Shown here: piece after piece, positions 41,916-49,185 of the stretch
Layout: each line of letters opens with the position of its first letter
Position numbering within the stretch: the first letter of the stretch is position 1
Assembly: GCF_005405425.1 (NCBI RefSeq)
Contig: NZ_BJEA01000021.1
Coordinates: 1 to 49,185, forward strand
Source of the DNA: Lactiplantibacillus modestisalitolerans
GTDB taxonomy: Bacteria; Bacillota; Bacilli; Lactobacillales; Lactobacillaceae
Direction of reading: 5' to 3'
DNA: 49,185 nt
Position numbers and translations under genes: made by a program
Notes under the pieces: generated by a model
What the model was told of the DNA's origin: nothing
Database searches by the model: none
What the model saw: only the letters and a program-made list of their open reading frames with translations

Positions 41916-43249
41916 TTTAGAGCCTCCTGCCAACCATGCCGTTGCAGTTCCCGCACAACGTAAAATGAGCCCGTAATAACGATGGCCGTCTTCGCGGTCG
42001 CCCGCTGTTGGGCTAAACTAACGGCCGCCGTAATGTCCGGTTGGACGAGAATTTCGGGAGCTCCCGCCGGCTGAACTGCCAGCGCTGCCTGTGCCAAGTC
42101 ACTGGCACTGAGCGCTCGTTGCGGATTGTCCGGCGTATTGGTAATGACCAACTTGGCCGTGGGCAGTAACGTCGCTAACATCGTTCGATAATCCTTATCG
42201 CGTAACGTTCCCAGCACGTAAATCAGGTCGCGGTTAGGCAGTAACTGTTGCAGGCTAGTCACGAGCGCCCGCATGCCGTCCGGATTATGGGCGCCATCCG
42301 CAATCATCAACGGGTGCGTCTGCAAGACCGTTAACCGGCCTGGCAACGTCACGTGTTTTAAACCCTCGCGAACCGCAATCGTCGATAGCGGCACGTGTTG
42401 CCGTTGTAGCGCGGCAATCGCGGTCAGTACGAGGCTAAGGTTTTGTCGCTGATAATTCCCACTTAGGCTCACTTCCAGCGCGGTCCAATCAAACAGTTGA
42501 CTGTGACTATCAACCACGGTGCGAAGGACGTCTTGCGAGCGCACCGTTTGGACTAACCCGCTCGCGGTCAAGAGCGGGACGCCCCGCCCACGTGCAACGC
42601 GCGCAATGACTGCCAGTGCGGCGGGATCCTGGTCATTTAACGTAACGACCGTCGTCTGCGGTTTGATAATTTCTGCCTTATTTTCGGCAATCGCCGTAAT
42701 CGTCCGCCCCAAAATTTGGGTGTGATCCAGCGCAATCTTCGTAAAAATAGTCAGTTGGGGGCTTGCTAGGGCGTTGGTCGCGTCATCGCGGCCCCCTAAA
42801 CCGGCCTCCACTATACTCCATTGTACGCCCTGGTTGCGGAACCAGACCATCCCAATTAAGAAAAACCATTCAAAAATTGAAACGTCGCTGGAACGCAAGC
42901 CCATTTTAGTTAACGTGGGCACGATTTCGTGGTACGTCGCGACGAAGGCTTCCGGACTAATCCAGTGACCATTCAATTGGAGCTGTTCACGGTCATCACT
43001 GATGGCCGGGCTACTGAACCGGCCCACCTCGTACCCTTGTGCCCGTAAAACGCTGGCGAGCATCGCGCCGGTTGAACCCTTACCATTGGTTCCGGCAATG
43101 TGGATGACGTGAAACTGGTGGTCTGGGTGATCCAAGCGGGCCATGATCCGGCGTAAGAGCGGGACCCGCTGATCATTTGCGGCCAGCATCGCCTGATTTA
43201 AATGGGCGCGCAAGTCGCGGTAAGTTTGCATTGCTGTTGTTGATTCCAC
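41912..43249 (-). CDS. folC: Folylpolyglutamate synthase / dihydrofolate synthase
   Basis: A 445-residue enzyme that adds glutamate to dihydropteroate and folates. The P-loop HIAGTNGKGSTGAML (about 49-63), EAGLGGRDDATN (about 148-159) and DGAHNPDGM (about 317-325) are the family hallmarks. GTG 43249 follows GGCGGTG; ATG 43231 is an alternative. Fourth gene of the operon, 13 bases after folE. Confidence 0.92.
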   Translation of the reverse strand: MESTTAMQTYRDLRAHLNQAMLAANDQRVPLLRRIMARLDHPDHQFHVIHIAGTNGKGSTGAMLASVLRAQGYEVGRFSSPAISDDREQLQLNGHWISPEAFVATYHEIVPTLTKMGLRSSDVSIFEWFFLIGMVWFRNQGVQWSIVEAGLGGRDDATNALASPQLTIFTKIALDHTQILGRTITAIAENKAEIIKPQTTVVTLNDQDPAALAVIARVARGRGVPLLTASGLVQTVRSQDVLRTVVDSHSQLFDWTALEVSLSGNYQRQNLSLVLTAIAALQRQHVPLSTIAVREGLKHVTLPGRLTVLQTHPLMIADGAHNPDGMRALVTSLQQLLPNRDLIYVLGTLRDKDYRTMLATLLPTAKLVITNTPDNPQRALSASDLAQAALAVQPAGAPEILVQPDITAAVSLAQQRATAKTAIVITGSFYVVRELQRHGWQEALK

Positions 43250-43262
43250 TAACTGTCACCGC

Positions 43263-43832
43263 CTAGTTTGCGATTCGTTGTAAAAATTCCTGTTTCAAGT
43301 CCCGGTCCGCTTTAAATTGACCGGTATAGTAGCTACTTTCCGTATGAACACCGGGCTTGCTAACCCCCCGCATTTCCATGCACATGTGCCGCGCCGAGAT
43401 TGAAACGGCCACGCCCGCTGGATCTAAGATCCGTTGGAGCTCATCAGCAATGTTGACCGTCAAGCGCTCCTGCACGTTGGGCTGCTTTGCACAGTAGTCA
43501 ATCAACCGGGGAATTTTACTCAAGCCAATCACCTGCTGATGTTGTGGGACGTACGCGACTTGCACGGTCCCGAAGAACGGTAAGAGGTGGTGTTCACACA
43601 TCGAATAAAACGGAATGTCCTTTAATAGCACCATTTCCGTTGGGTGGTCGACTTTAAACAACTTATAGTTGTCAAACGGCGCCGCGGTTTTAGTCGCAAA
43701 GACCTCCGCGTACATCCGCGCAACCCGCTCTGGTGTTTCCACTAAACCGGGGCGGTCGGGATTTTCCCCCACTGCCGTTAAAATCGTTCGTACCGCAGCT
43801 TCAATCTTTGCTTTATTTTCCTTATCAATCAT
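43263..43832 (-). CDS. folE: GTP cyclohydrolase I
   Basis: A 189-residue enzyme that converts GTP to dihydroneopterin triphosphate, the first step of folate synthesis. The zinc site is Cys and His in SMCEHHLLPFFG (about 76-87) and Cys in RHMCMEMRG (about 145-153); QERLTVNIAD is also conserved. The ATG overlaps the end of folK by eight bases. Confidence 0.96.
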   Translation of the reverse strand: MIDKENKAKIEAAVRTILTAVGENPDRPGLVETPERVARMYAEVFATKTAAPFDNYKLFKVDHPTEMVLLKDIPFYSMCEHHLLPFFGTVQVAYVPQHQQVIGLSKIPRLIDYCAKQPNVQERLTVNIADELQRILDPAGVAVSISARHMCMEMRGVSKPGVHTESSYYTGQFKADRDLKQEFLQRIAN

Positions 43833-44337
43833 CTAACTCACTCACATTTCCTACTTTATTAATCCAACTTTGATCCTGATTAGCGGCCATCATTCGCCGA
43901 ACTTGGGGTCCGACTTGCGGGTCCGCCGCCGCAATTTCAAGGGTTGGCCGCAACACAAAATTCCGGTGCGCCGCCTGCGGGTGTGGCACCGTTAACGTGG
44001 GGGTCTGAATAGTCCGGGCACCCCAGAAGATAATATCCATATCGAGGGTTCGCGGTCCCCAATGAACTTTCCGTTGGCGATGAAAAGTCCGTTCAATTTG
44101 ATGAAGCACGGTTAACAAGTCCGCCGGCGTCAGGGTGGTAGTCAGCGCAACTGATACGTTATAAAAATTGGGCTGGTCACGTTTGCCCCACGGCTCGGTC
44201 TCGTACCAGTTCGACGTGGCGCGCACCGTCACTTCCGGTACGGCCGCTAATTGCGCGATGGCTTGCCGAATCGTTGCGACCCGCGGGTGTAAGTTGGCAC
44301 CCACGCTCAAATAGACCCGTTCCTGCTCAGTCGGCAT
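43825..44337 (-). CDS. folK: 2-amino-4-hydroxy-6-hydroxymethyldihydropteridine pyrophosphokinase
   Basis: A 170-residue kinase that transfers pyrophosphate from ATP to the pterin alcohol. The signature VHWGPRTLDMDIIFWG (about 88-103) with the metal-binding Asp pair, and WYETEPWGKRDQPNFYNV (about 48-65), are clear. ATG 44337 follows GAGGGGG and lies inside the end of folB, an 11-base overlap. Confidence 0.95.
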   Translation of the reverse strand: MPTEQERVYLSVGANLHPRVATIRQAIAQLAAVPEVTVRATSNWYETEPWGKRDQPNFYNVSVALTTTLTPADLLTVLHQIERTFHRQRKVHWGPRTLDMDIIFWGARTIQTPTLTVPHPQAAHRNFVLRPTLEIAAADPQVGPQVRRMMAANQDQSWINKVGNVSELDD

Positions 44338-44695
44338 GCGGCGCCCCCTCAACTTCAATCTCAACGTCGTCAAAAATCCCCGGCATCGGGACGCTGTACT
44401 TACGAATTTTTAGCGTGATCCCGTTTACCGTAGGAAAGGCCGCCAACAACGTTTCTAATAAGTGATTGGCTAACGATTCAATCAATTTGTACGAATGGCT
44501 GCTAATAAAATCATCGGCCACCTGCCGGACTTCCGCGTAATTAATCGTTTCATGGACGTCGTCGTGCCGCACCCGGGTTTCAATCGGATAGTCAATGGCG
44601 ATGTCGAGGGCCAGCTGTTGGCCGTTGCGGCGCTCCTCTGGTAACACCCCGTTGAACGTATGAAACCGTAAATTGTTGATTCGAATCATGCCCAT
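44327..44695 (-). CDS. folB: Dihydroneopterin aldolase
   Basis: A 122-residue enzyme that cleaves dihydroneopterin to hydroxymethyldihydropterin and glycolaldehyde. GVLPEERRNGQQLALDI holds the catalytic Glu region; INYAEV and HSYKLIESLA complete the active site; the late Lys is in TLKIRKYSVPMPG. ATG 44695 follows GAGGG by six bases; ATG 44689 is an alternative. First gene of folB-folK-folE-folC-NTPase-folP-Tag. A -10 TATGAT is seen on the minus strand near 44733-44738. Confidence 0.93.
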   Translation of the reverse strand: MGMIRINNLRFHTFNGVLPEERRNGQQLALDIAIDYPIETRVRHDDVHETINYAEVRQVADDFISSHSYKLIESLANHLLETLLAAFPTVNGITLKIRKYSVPMPGIFDDVEIEVEGAPHAD

Positions 44696-44837
44696 CAATA
44701 TCCCTCTTCTGCTTATTTTTTACCTATAATCATAGCATGAAGCCCCGCTCATGTGATAGTAATCCGACAAATAAGCCAAGTTCAACGGCGAAATGTTTGG
44801 AAAAATGACTGAACCACAATCAACTAGTGAGGTCACT

Positions 44838-44902
44838 ACCAATTCGTGTTAATATGCCGCCAGCAGCGGGTGTAACCGGTTGGCTGGAACACTGCATATC
44901 AT
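44838..44902 (+). repeat. MITE-like element, truncated copy R6
   Basis: CTACCAATTCGTGTTAATATG is followed by GCCGCCAGCAGCGGGTGTAAC and CGGTTGGCTGGAACACTGC, then identity to the full element stops. It lies between fol and cvpA. Confidence 0.7.
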
Positions 44903-44912
44903 CGCACCATAG

Positions 44913-44945
44913 AAAAACCGCCGGCGCTCCAAGCACGTCGGCGGT
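44913..44945 (-). terminator. Terminator of cvpA
   Basis: CCGCCG (44918-44923) pairs with CGGCGG (44939-44944) with further inner pairs; a T-run follows on the minus strand. Confidence 0.8.
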
Positions 44946-44956
44946 TGATGATTTTT

Positions 44957-45487
44957 TTACGAGACCTGCGTCCCGTCTTCAAATTTAATGAGTTTGCCCA
45001 AGTATTGACTGGTTAAACCAGGCGTTTCTTTCACGATGTAAGTTGCCAGCGCCGATTCATTAATTTGGGTCTGAATAAACGGTGTGTTGACAAAATTAGC
45101 CAGTGACAACACCACGAAAATCACCAAGTAGGAAATCACAAACGCCACCGCACCCCCGGCTAAGCTGTTGACCTGTTTAATAACCGGTAACCAGGTGATT
45201 CCCCGCGAAATTTGACCAAGGAAGCGAATGACCGCCCAGCCAAGCGACGTTAAAATAAAGAACGCCACGAGGTTAATAACCAGGGTGCTGGCAGTGCTAA
45301 CGTTGATTAGGTGTAGGCTTGATAAGAGTGACGTGAGCGTGGTCCCAAGGGGCTGGTATAGCAAGCGAGCAAAAATCAACACGGCGATTGTCCCGATTAA
45401 ATGGAGTACTTCAATCACAAATCCCCGGCGAATCCCGCGAACAATTGCTGAAATTAAAAGTAATAAAATGATAATGGTAAAAATCAT
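44957..45487 (-). CDS. CvpA family membrane protein
   Basis: A 176-residue membrane protein with four segments (about 2-18, 28-46, 66-92 and 108-130) followed by a short soluble tail. The RGIRRGFVIEVLHLIGTI start is the family mark. CvpA is needed for colicin V production in E. coli and for envelope stress tolerance elsewhere; its molecular role is unclear. ATG 45487 follows AAGGAAGGATGG. Single gene divergent from the zinc-binding lipoprotein. Confidence 0.85.
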   Translation of the reverse strand: MIFTIIILLLLISAIVRGIRRGFVIEVLHLIGTIAVLIFARLLYQPLGTTLTSLLSSLHLINVSTASTLVINLVAFFILTSLGWAVIRFLGQISRGITWLPVIKQVNSLAGGAVAFVISYLVIFVVLSLANFVNTPFIQTQINESALATYIVKETPGLTSQYLGKLIKFEDGTQVS

Positions 45488-45583
45488 CGGCGCGCCATCC
45501 TTCCTTTCATAGGTAGACCTATTTTAGCACGTCACCACCGTCAGCGCGCGTTTGCCGCCCGAAATAAAGATTATCTTAATTAC

Positions 45584-45612
45584 TTGACGCTCCCGCCGTT
45601 TTTCGCTAAAGT
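45584..45612 (+). promoter_or_regulatory. Promoter of the zinc-binding lipoprotein gene
   Basis: TTGACG (45584-45589) and TAAAGT (45607-45612) are 17 bases apart. GTCAAC occurs twice just after (45612-45617 and 45626-45631), a possible regulator site. Confidence 0.6.
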
Positions 45613-45653
45613 CAACAGTAATGTGTCAACTAGAATAGGATGGAGCGGTAACA

Positions 45654-46553
45654 ATGAGGCGACGAATATGGGTATGGTTAGGCGTGTTGCTCGGAGTAAG
45701 TGGGCTACTCGCAGGTTGTCAAAGTCAGCCGGCAACCACTACCACTAATGGCAAAATTAAAATTATGGCGAGCCTCGATTTCTACGGTCAAACGGCCAGC
45801 GCGGTCGCCGGCAAATATGGACAGGTCACCTCGGTGATCGACAGTCCCAGCGTTGACCCCCACGACTTTGAAGCGACCGTTAAAACGGCAAAACAGGCTA
45901 GTAGCGCGCAACTAATTATTTATAACGGCCTGGGCTACGACGATTGGATGCAAAAGTTGACCGTCAATAAGGCCAGCAACGCCCGGGTTATCCAAGTGGG
46001 TACCACCATTAACCACCTTCAAGACGGCGCTAACGAGCACGTTTGGTATGACCCGACAACGATGCCCAAACTCGCGGACCGGATTGCGGCCGATCTCGCC
46101 AAGCTCCAACCCAAGCACGCGGCGTACTTTAAGCAACAGGCGCGCGCCTACCGCCAACGTTTGCAACCCATCACGGCCGAGCTGGCGGACTTAAAGAAGC
46201 ACGCGCAGGGTCAGCGGGTTGCGGTTAGCGAGCCCGTTTTCGACTATTCCTTAAAGGCCCTTGGTTACCAGATCAGCAATCCGCACTTCGCCCAATCGAT
46301 CGAGGAAGGAGCCGACCCGTCGCCCAAAGATATTCAGCAAATGCAAAGCGACATTCGCCACCACCGGATCGCGTTTTTCGTCGAAAACACGCAGTCTGAT
46401 AGCAACCTGATCACCAACATGGTTCAACTAGCTAAGCGTTACAACGTACCGGTGCTAAAAGTGACCGAAACGCTCCCGGCCAATCAGACTTACGAGTCCT
46501 GGATGCTCAGCCAATACCGCCAACTTAGTAAAATTCAGGCTAAAACCAACTAA
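45654..46553 (+). CDS. Metal ABC transporter substrate-binding lipoprotein (ZnuA/AdcA type)
   Basis: A 299-residue extracellular lipoprotein of cluster A-I that captures Zn(II) or Mn(II). The lipobox LLAGC places the lipid Cys at 22. Metal ligands are likely His in DPHDFEA (about 70), His in NEHVWYDP (about 130), a residue in NPHFAQSIEEGADPS and a late Glu or Asp. The His-rich loop of many ZnuA proteins is absent, so Zn and Mn cannot be separated. No ATPase or permease gene adjoins it, so it must serve a transporter encoded elsewhere. ATG 45654 follows GGAGCGG. Confidence 0.88.
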   Translation: MRRRIWVWLGVLLGVSGLLAGCQSQPATTTTNGKIKIMASLDFYGQTASAVAGKYGQVTSVIDSPSVDPHDFEATVKTAKQASSAQLIIYNGLGYDDWMQKLTVNKASNARVIQVGTTINHLQDGANEHVWYDPTTMPKLADRIAADLAKLQPKHAAYFKQQARAYRQRLQPITAELADLKKHAQGQRVAVSEPVFDYSLKALGYQISNPHFAQSIEEGADPSPKDIQQMQSDIRHHRIAFFVENTQSDSNLITNMVQLAKRYNVPVLKVTETLPANQTYESWMLSQYRQLSKIQAKTN

Positions 46554-46556
46554 CGC

Positions 46557-46603
46557 AAACGCGCCGTACCGGCAAGCTAACTCTCCGGTACGACGCGTTT
46601 TTC
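46557..46603. terminator. Two-way terminator
   Basis: AAACGCGCCGTACCGG (46557-46572) pairs with CCGGTACGACGCGTTT (46585-46600), one mismatch, followed by TT. It lies between convergent genes. Confidence 0.88.
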
Positions 46604-46622
46604 ACTTATTCTTCTTTAATCG

Positions 46623-48041
46623 TTACTTCGTGGCTTGACTGCGTTCATCCCGTAATAGCAGCGCTAAAATCAGTCCAACCACTTCAATCCCGAACATCAT
46701 CCAGAAAACGGTGTGATAACCGGTTAGACTAGCCGCCAACCGGGGCGTGCCAGCACGCAATTGACTAGCCGTCACGTTCGACAGTACTAAGGTGGCCACG
46801 GCAACGCCGGCCGACCCAAGAATTTGGCGGACGGTTGTAATGACCGCGGTTCCGTGTGAAATTAATTCATTGGGTAGTGAGTTCGCCCCCAGCGTAACCG
46901 CTGGCATCATTACAAAGGCGTTTCCGCCTTCGATTAAGGCCGCTAGGAGAATCATCGTCCAAAGGTTCAACTGCGCGCTAACTAGCGCTAAAATCAGCCA
47001 GCCAAGGACGATCATCGTCATCCCTAACAACATAATCTGCTTATAACCGATTTTTTCAGCCAACCGGCCGGTCAACGGGTTCAAAATGGCTAGGAACACC
47101 GCCCCGGGCACTAGCGCCATCCCGGAAATAAACGGGGAAACCTTCAAGACGCCCTGGTAGTAAAGTGGGAAGATGATGGTCACAACAATCAACGCGACGT
47201 ATGAAATCGCCGTTAAGAAGATCGCCAAATCGTAATTAAACGTCTTTAATACTCGTAACTCAAGTAGTGGCGTTTGGATGTGGAACTGCCGGTACGTAAA
47301 GTACGCCACCGCTACAATTGAGACAACCAGTAACCCAATGTTTAGCGGCCAGTTGACGTTGGCCTTACCAATTTGGTTAACGACGTACAAAATGCCAGCA
47401 AAGCCGAGTAACGTCACAATCGAGAGCAAATCCAACTTCGACGGCTTACTAATTAGCACGTCCTTGATCGTCGCAAAACTCAGTAAAATCAGTACGGTGG
47501 CAACCGTAATGAAAACGGCGAATAAACCGTGCCAGTCGGTAAACTTTAAAACGACCCCCGAAATAATTGGGCCGGACGCTAACGCCGTCCCCATGACTAA
47601 ACCGGCAATCCCCATCGTACTCCCCCGCTTCTCTTCCGGAGTGATGGTTAATAGGATTGATTGGTAGGACGGGAATAATACCCCGACGGCCGCCGCTTTA
47701 ATTAAACGCCCGATCATCATAATGGCAAAATTAGGTGCAAAATAAATAATAATTGATCCGGCGTCAAATAGCACGAGCACCGCTAAGAACAGCTTTTTAA
47801 AACCAATGTTGTTCAATAACCACGGACTAATTGGCATCATCACGACCATGGTCAGCATAAACCCGGTCGTTAACCATTGCACCGTGGACGCTGAAATGCT
47901 GAAGTCGCGCATGAAGGTTGGGTAAACCGTTGATAATGACGACTGACTGATCGACATCGTCCACGTCCCCGTTAGTAACGTGAAAATAAACCAAAACCGA
48001 CGCCGACCCGTTAAGGTCGCGGTTTGATTTGCAGTATTCAT
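46623..48041 (-). CDS. DHA2-family (14-segment) MFS drug exporter
   Basis: A 472-residue proton-driven pump with 14 predicted segments, as in EmrB, LmrB and QacA. Motif A reads MPISPWLLNNIGFKKLFL and motif C GLVMGTALASGPIISGV. The substrate range is unknown. ATG 48041 follows GGGGGAGGAA. The palindrome ACAGTT-ATT-AACTGT at 48067-48081, directly upstream, is a likely operator, but no TetR or MarR gene is adjacent. Confidence 0.9.
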   Translation of the reverse strand: MNTANQTATLTGRRRFWFIFTLLTGTWTMSISQSSLSTVYPTFMRDFSISASTVQWLTTGFMLTMVVMMPISPWLLNNIGFKKLFLAVLVLFDAGSIIIYFAPNFAIMMIGRLIKAAAVGVLFPSYQSILLTITPEEKRGSTMGIAGLVMGTALASGPIISGVVLKFTDWHGLFAVFITVATVLILLSFATIKDVLISKPSKLDLLSIVTLLGFAGILYVVNQIGKANVNWPLNIGLLVVSIVAVAYFTYRQFHIQTPLLELRVLKTFNYDLAIFLTAISYVALIVVTIIFPLYYQGVLKVSPFISGMALVPGAVFLAILNPLTGRLAEKIGYKQIMLLGMTMIVLGWLILALVSAQLNLWTMILLAALIEGGNAFVMMPAVTLGANSLPNELISHGTAVITTVRQILGSAGVAVATLVLSNVTASQLRAGTPRLAASLTGYHTVFWMMFGIEVVGLILALLLRDERSQATK

Positions 48042-48066
48042 CAAAATTCCTCCCCCTTACTTTAGA

Positions 48067-48081
48067 ACAGTTATTAACTGT
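48067..48081. promoter_or_regulatory. Palindromic operator candidate of the DHA2 pump
   Basis: ACAGTT and AACTGT are perfect arms around ATT, 26 bases before the start codon. The form fits a TetR or MarR dimer; the regulator is not in the window. Confidence 0.5.
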
Positions 48082-48180
48082 CACTGATCATTGTACCATT
48101 CTGATACTTGATGTACAGCAATCCATCACTGACTTTTCAATGTATCCGGTTACTTTCACCATTAATTTGACCAGTGGGCA

Positions 48181-48217
48181 AAAAGAGCCCCACCGACAGC
48201 CATCGCCACCGGTGGGA
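48181..48217 (-). terminator. Terminator of the DUF2187-like gene
   Basis: CCCACCG pairs with CGGTGGG (48189-48216). On the minus strand CTCTTTTTG follows. Confidence 0.75.
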
Positions 48218-48235
48218 CCCATTTTGATTGGCGTG

Positions 48236-48496
48236 CTAATCCGCTAACATTGCCGGACTAACCGCTTGCATTTTTTCCTTGTCGCTCGCTGATGGTTGCG
48301 CCACCTTCATTTTTTTCAACGCAATCACGGCGCGATATTGTAACTCGGCCACGTTAATATCATCGCGCACATCGTAGTGCGTAATCGTGACGAACGCGGA
48401 GTTTTCGTAAATTTTTTCCACTTTAGCGTAAAAATCATAGCTCGTGTTACCATTCTTCTGGCATTTGACGCGATCCCCAACCGTAATTTTAGCCAT
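48236..48496 (-). CDS. DUF2187-like small protein
   Basis: An 86-residue protein. The first half, MAKITVGDRVKCQKNG followed by YAKVEKIYENSAFVTI, is the small beta-barrel (KOW/SH3-like) pattern of the DUF2187 family, thought to bind nucleic acid or ribosomes. The C-terminal KMKVAQPSASDKEK part is probably flexible. ATG 48496 follows GTGGAG by eight bases. Single gene. Role unknown. Confidence 0.75.
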   Translation of the reverse strand: MAKITVGDRVKCQKNGNTSYDFYAKVEKIYENSAFVTITHYDVRDDINVAELQYRAVIALKKMKVAQPSASDKEKMQAVSPAMLAD

Positions 48497-48556
48497 TACA
48501 ATCACTCCACTTCTAAAATATGCTAATAACATAGCACTTAACGGGGGGAATAACAA

Positions 48557-49030
48557 TCAAAGTTCCCGAAATCCGACTTTTTTTATCCGGTTCCAATGTT
48601 AACCATTCAAAATATACCTAATCCGTTTACATCGCTGGGTATCCGACTATAATGAAGAGTTACTGTTTTGAAAAAATGACCCCAACCGCACCCCTAATTG
48701 CACGGGTGACGACGCTCAAGCCTGGGCGTGTAAACTGCTACTAACCAATCCTAACGGTAGTTATGATTCGTGCTAAACGCTGTGCGGTTATTTGGTTGGT
48801 CTTAAGTTGGCAGCACTGCCGGCCGCGCGGTGGGCGGCCCTAAGGGTGGACCTGTGGGCGACTTCTTGGCCGGCCGTCGGTATTTAGATGCACATGGGAA
48901 CGGCAGCGGAGGTCCGTTTTCGGCGCGGGAGGCTCGTGCTGCCTGCAGCCGATGAATGGACTGGTGGGGGCGGTTGAAGCTGAGAGCTGAACTAATCGCC
49001 GCACTTGTGAAAGCGCTTAAAATCGGGTAT
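48557..49030. other. Long non-coding stretch with promoter, folded segment and GC-rich block
   Basis: A plus-strand promoter is present: TTTACA (48626-48631) and TATAAT (48648-48653), 16 bases apart. The following sequence can fold into a closed domain (GACC/GGTC at 48678-48681 with 48798-48801; AACCGCAC/GTGCGGTT at 48684-48691 with 48782-48789; inner CGCTCA/TGGGCG). From about 48808 to 48985 the DNA is much richer in G and C than its surroundings. A cre-like TGAAAGCGCTTAAA lies at 49008-49021. I found no convincing protein. Confidence 0.45.
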
Positions 49031-49057
49031 AAAAAAAGAACCGGTGCTCCCGGTTCT
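49031..49057 (-). terminator. Terminator of the rRNA operon
   Basis: AGAACCGG pairs with CCGGTTCT and is followed on the minus strand by seven T residues, directly after the 5S gene. Confidence 0.92.
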
Positions 49058-49062
49058 AGCTT

Positions 49063-49180
49063 GCATGGCAACGTCCTACCCTCGCAGGGAGCGATCCCCC
49101 AACTACTATCGGCGCTAAGAAGCTTAACTTCTGTGTTCGACATGGGAACAGGTGTATCCTTCTCGCCATCGTCACCACAC
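49063..49180 (-). rRNA. rrf: 5S ribosomal RNA
   Basis: On the minus strand the sequence starts GTGTGGTGACGATGGCGAGA and contains CCCATGTCGAACACAGAAGT and the end GGTAGGACGTTGCCATGC, the typical lactobacillus 5S rRNA of about 118 bases. Its 5' side is at the right edge of the window, so the 23S and 16S genes should lie beyond. Ends may be off by a few bases. Confidence 0.95.
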
Positions 49181-49185
49181 TATTG

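Noticed and set aside
44699-44837. Folate (THF) riboswitch upstream of folB
   Set aside because: No THF-aptamer motifs were seen; only a -10 and a short CATGA/TCATG inverted repeat are visible.
48660-48801. 6S RNA, tmRNA, SRP RNA or RNase P RNA
   Set aside because: None of the conserved motifs of these RNAs is present in the folded segment.
48802-49143. 113-residue minus-strand open frame across the GC-rich block and 5S gene
   Set aside because: It runs through the 5S rRNA and terminator, has Pro/Ala/Arg-rich low-complexity composition and no ribosome site.
1-49185. CRISPR array, prophage, integrase, IS transposase or tRNA genes
   Set aside because: No regularly spaced repeats with spacers, no phage or transposase-like proteins, and no cloverleaf were seen on either strand.

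Overview
The window comes from a Gram-positive bacterium of the family Lactobacillaceae, close to the plantarum/brevis group. The evidence is strong AGGAGG-type ribosome sites with frequent GTG and TTG starts, a low-to-mid GC content, a plantarum-type tannase, a complete purB/purA-guaC and fol gene set, LrgA/LrgB, DegV/FakB and YugP proteins, a methionine T-box, and a 5S rRNA gene at the right edge that closes an rRNA operon on the minus strand. It is core and semi-accessory chromosome. I see no phage genes, plasmid genes, transposase, CRISPR array or tRNA.

Layout. 1-6.4 kb: tannase; an NmrA-type reductase with a MerR regulator; a sugar PTS protein with A-B-C domain order behind a cre-like site. 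6.6-11.2 kb: an orphan condensation-fold protein, a PerR-type repressor, a PLDc_N membrane peptide, a metallophosphoesterase and a GNAT acetyltransferase. 11.2-16.6 kb: lrgB-lrgA, a DegV protein, a YugP protease and a lipoprotein, with four look-alike non-coding RNA candidates between them. 16.7-25.9 kb: alpha/beta hydrolase, glycerate kinase, nitroreductase, a glutathione-reductase-like flavoprotein, the divergent purB / purA-guaC purine block and a tyrosine phosphatase. 26-37.6 kb: cardiolipin synthase, an amino-acid permease, Kup potassium uptake, an AI-2E-type exporter, a T-box controlled MetE-like protein, two SMR pumps with an ANT(6)-like nucleotidyltransferase, and a hemolysin-III protein. 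38-49 kb: a divergent zinc-sensor/zinc-efflux pair, the overlapping operon folB-folK-folE-folC-(NTPase)-folP-(Tag-like), CvpA, an orphan zinc-binding lipoprotein, a DHA2 pump and the 5S gene.

Three non-coding themes stand out. (1) Four plus-strand loci within 5.4 kb (about 11263-11466, 14258-14365, 15553-15705 and 16481-16619) share one design: hairpins with C-rich loops, then a single-stranded ACTCC(C)TT motif, then a terminator beginning CCAC(C). The exposed motifs copy the anti-Shine-Dalgarno tail of 16S rRNA, so I read them as a paralogous family of small regulatory RNAs. (2) A MITE-like element with inverted ends is present as one 381-bp copy (25933-26313) and at least six truncated copies. 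(3) A second, about 100-bp hairpin repeat occurs five times, and its stem changes are compensated on both sides.

How the genes fit together: purB and purA make AMP from IMP while guaC returns GMP to IMP. The fol operon makes folate from GTP but has no pAB genes here. ArsR/CDF handle zinc stress and PerR peroxide stress. Two short genes below the usual length cutoff (14424-14591 and 27995-28144) are also described.
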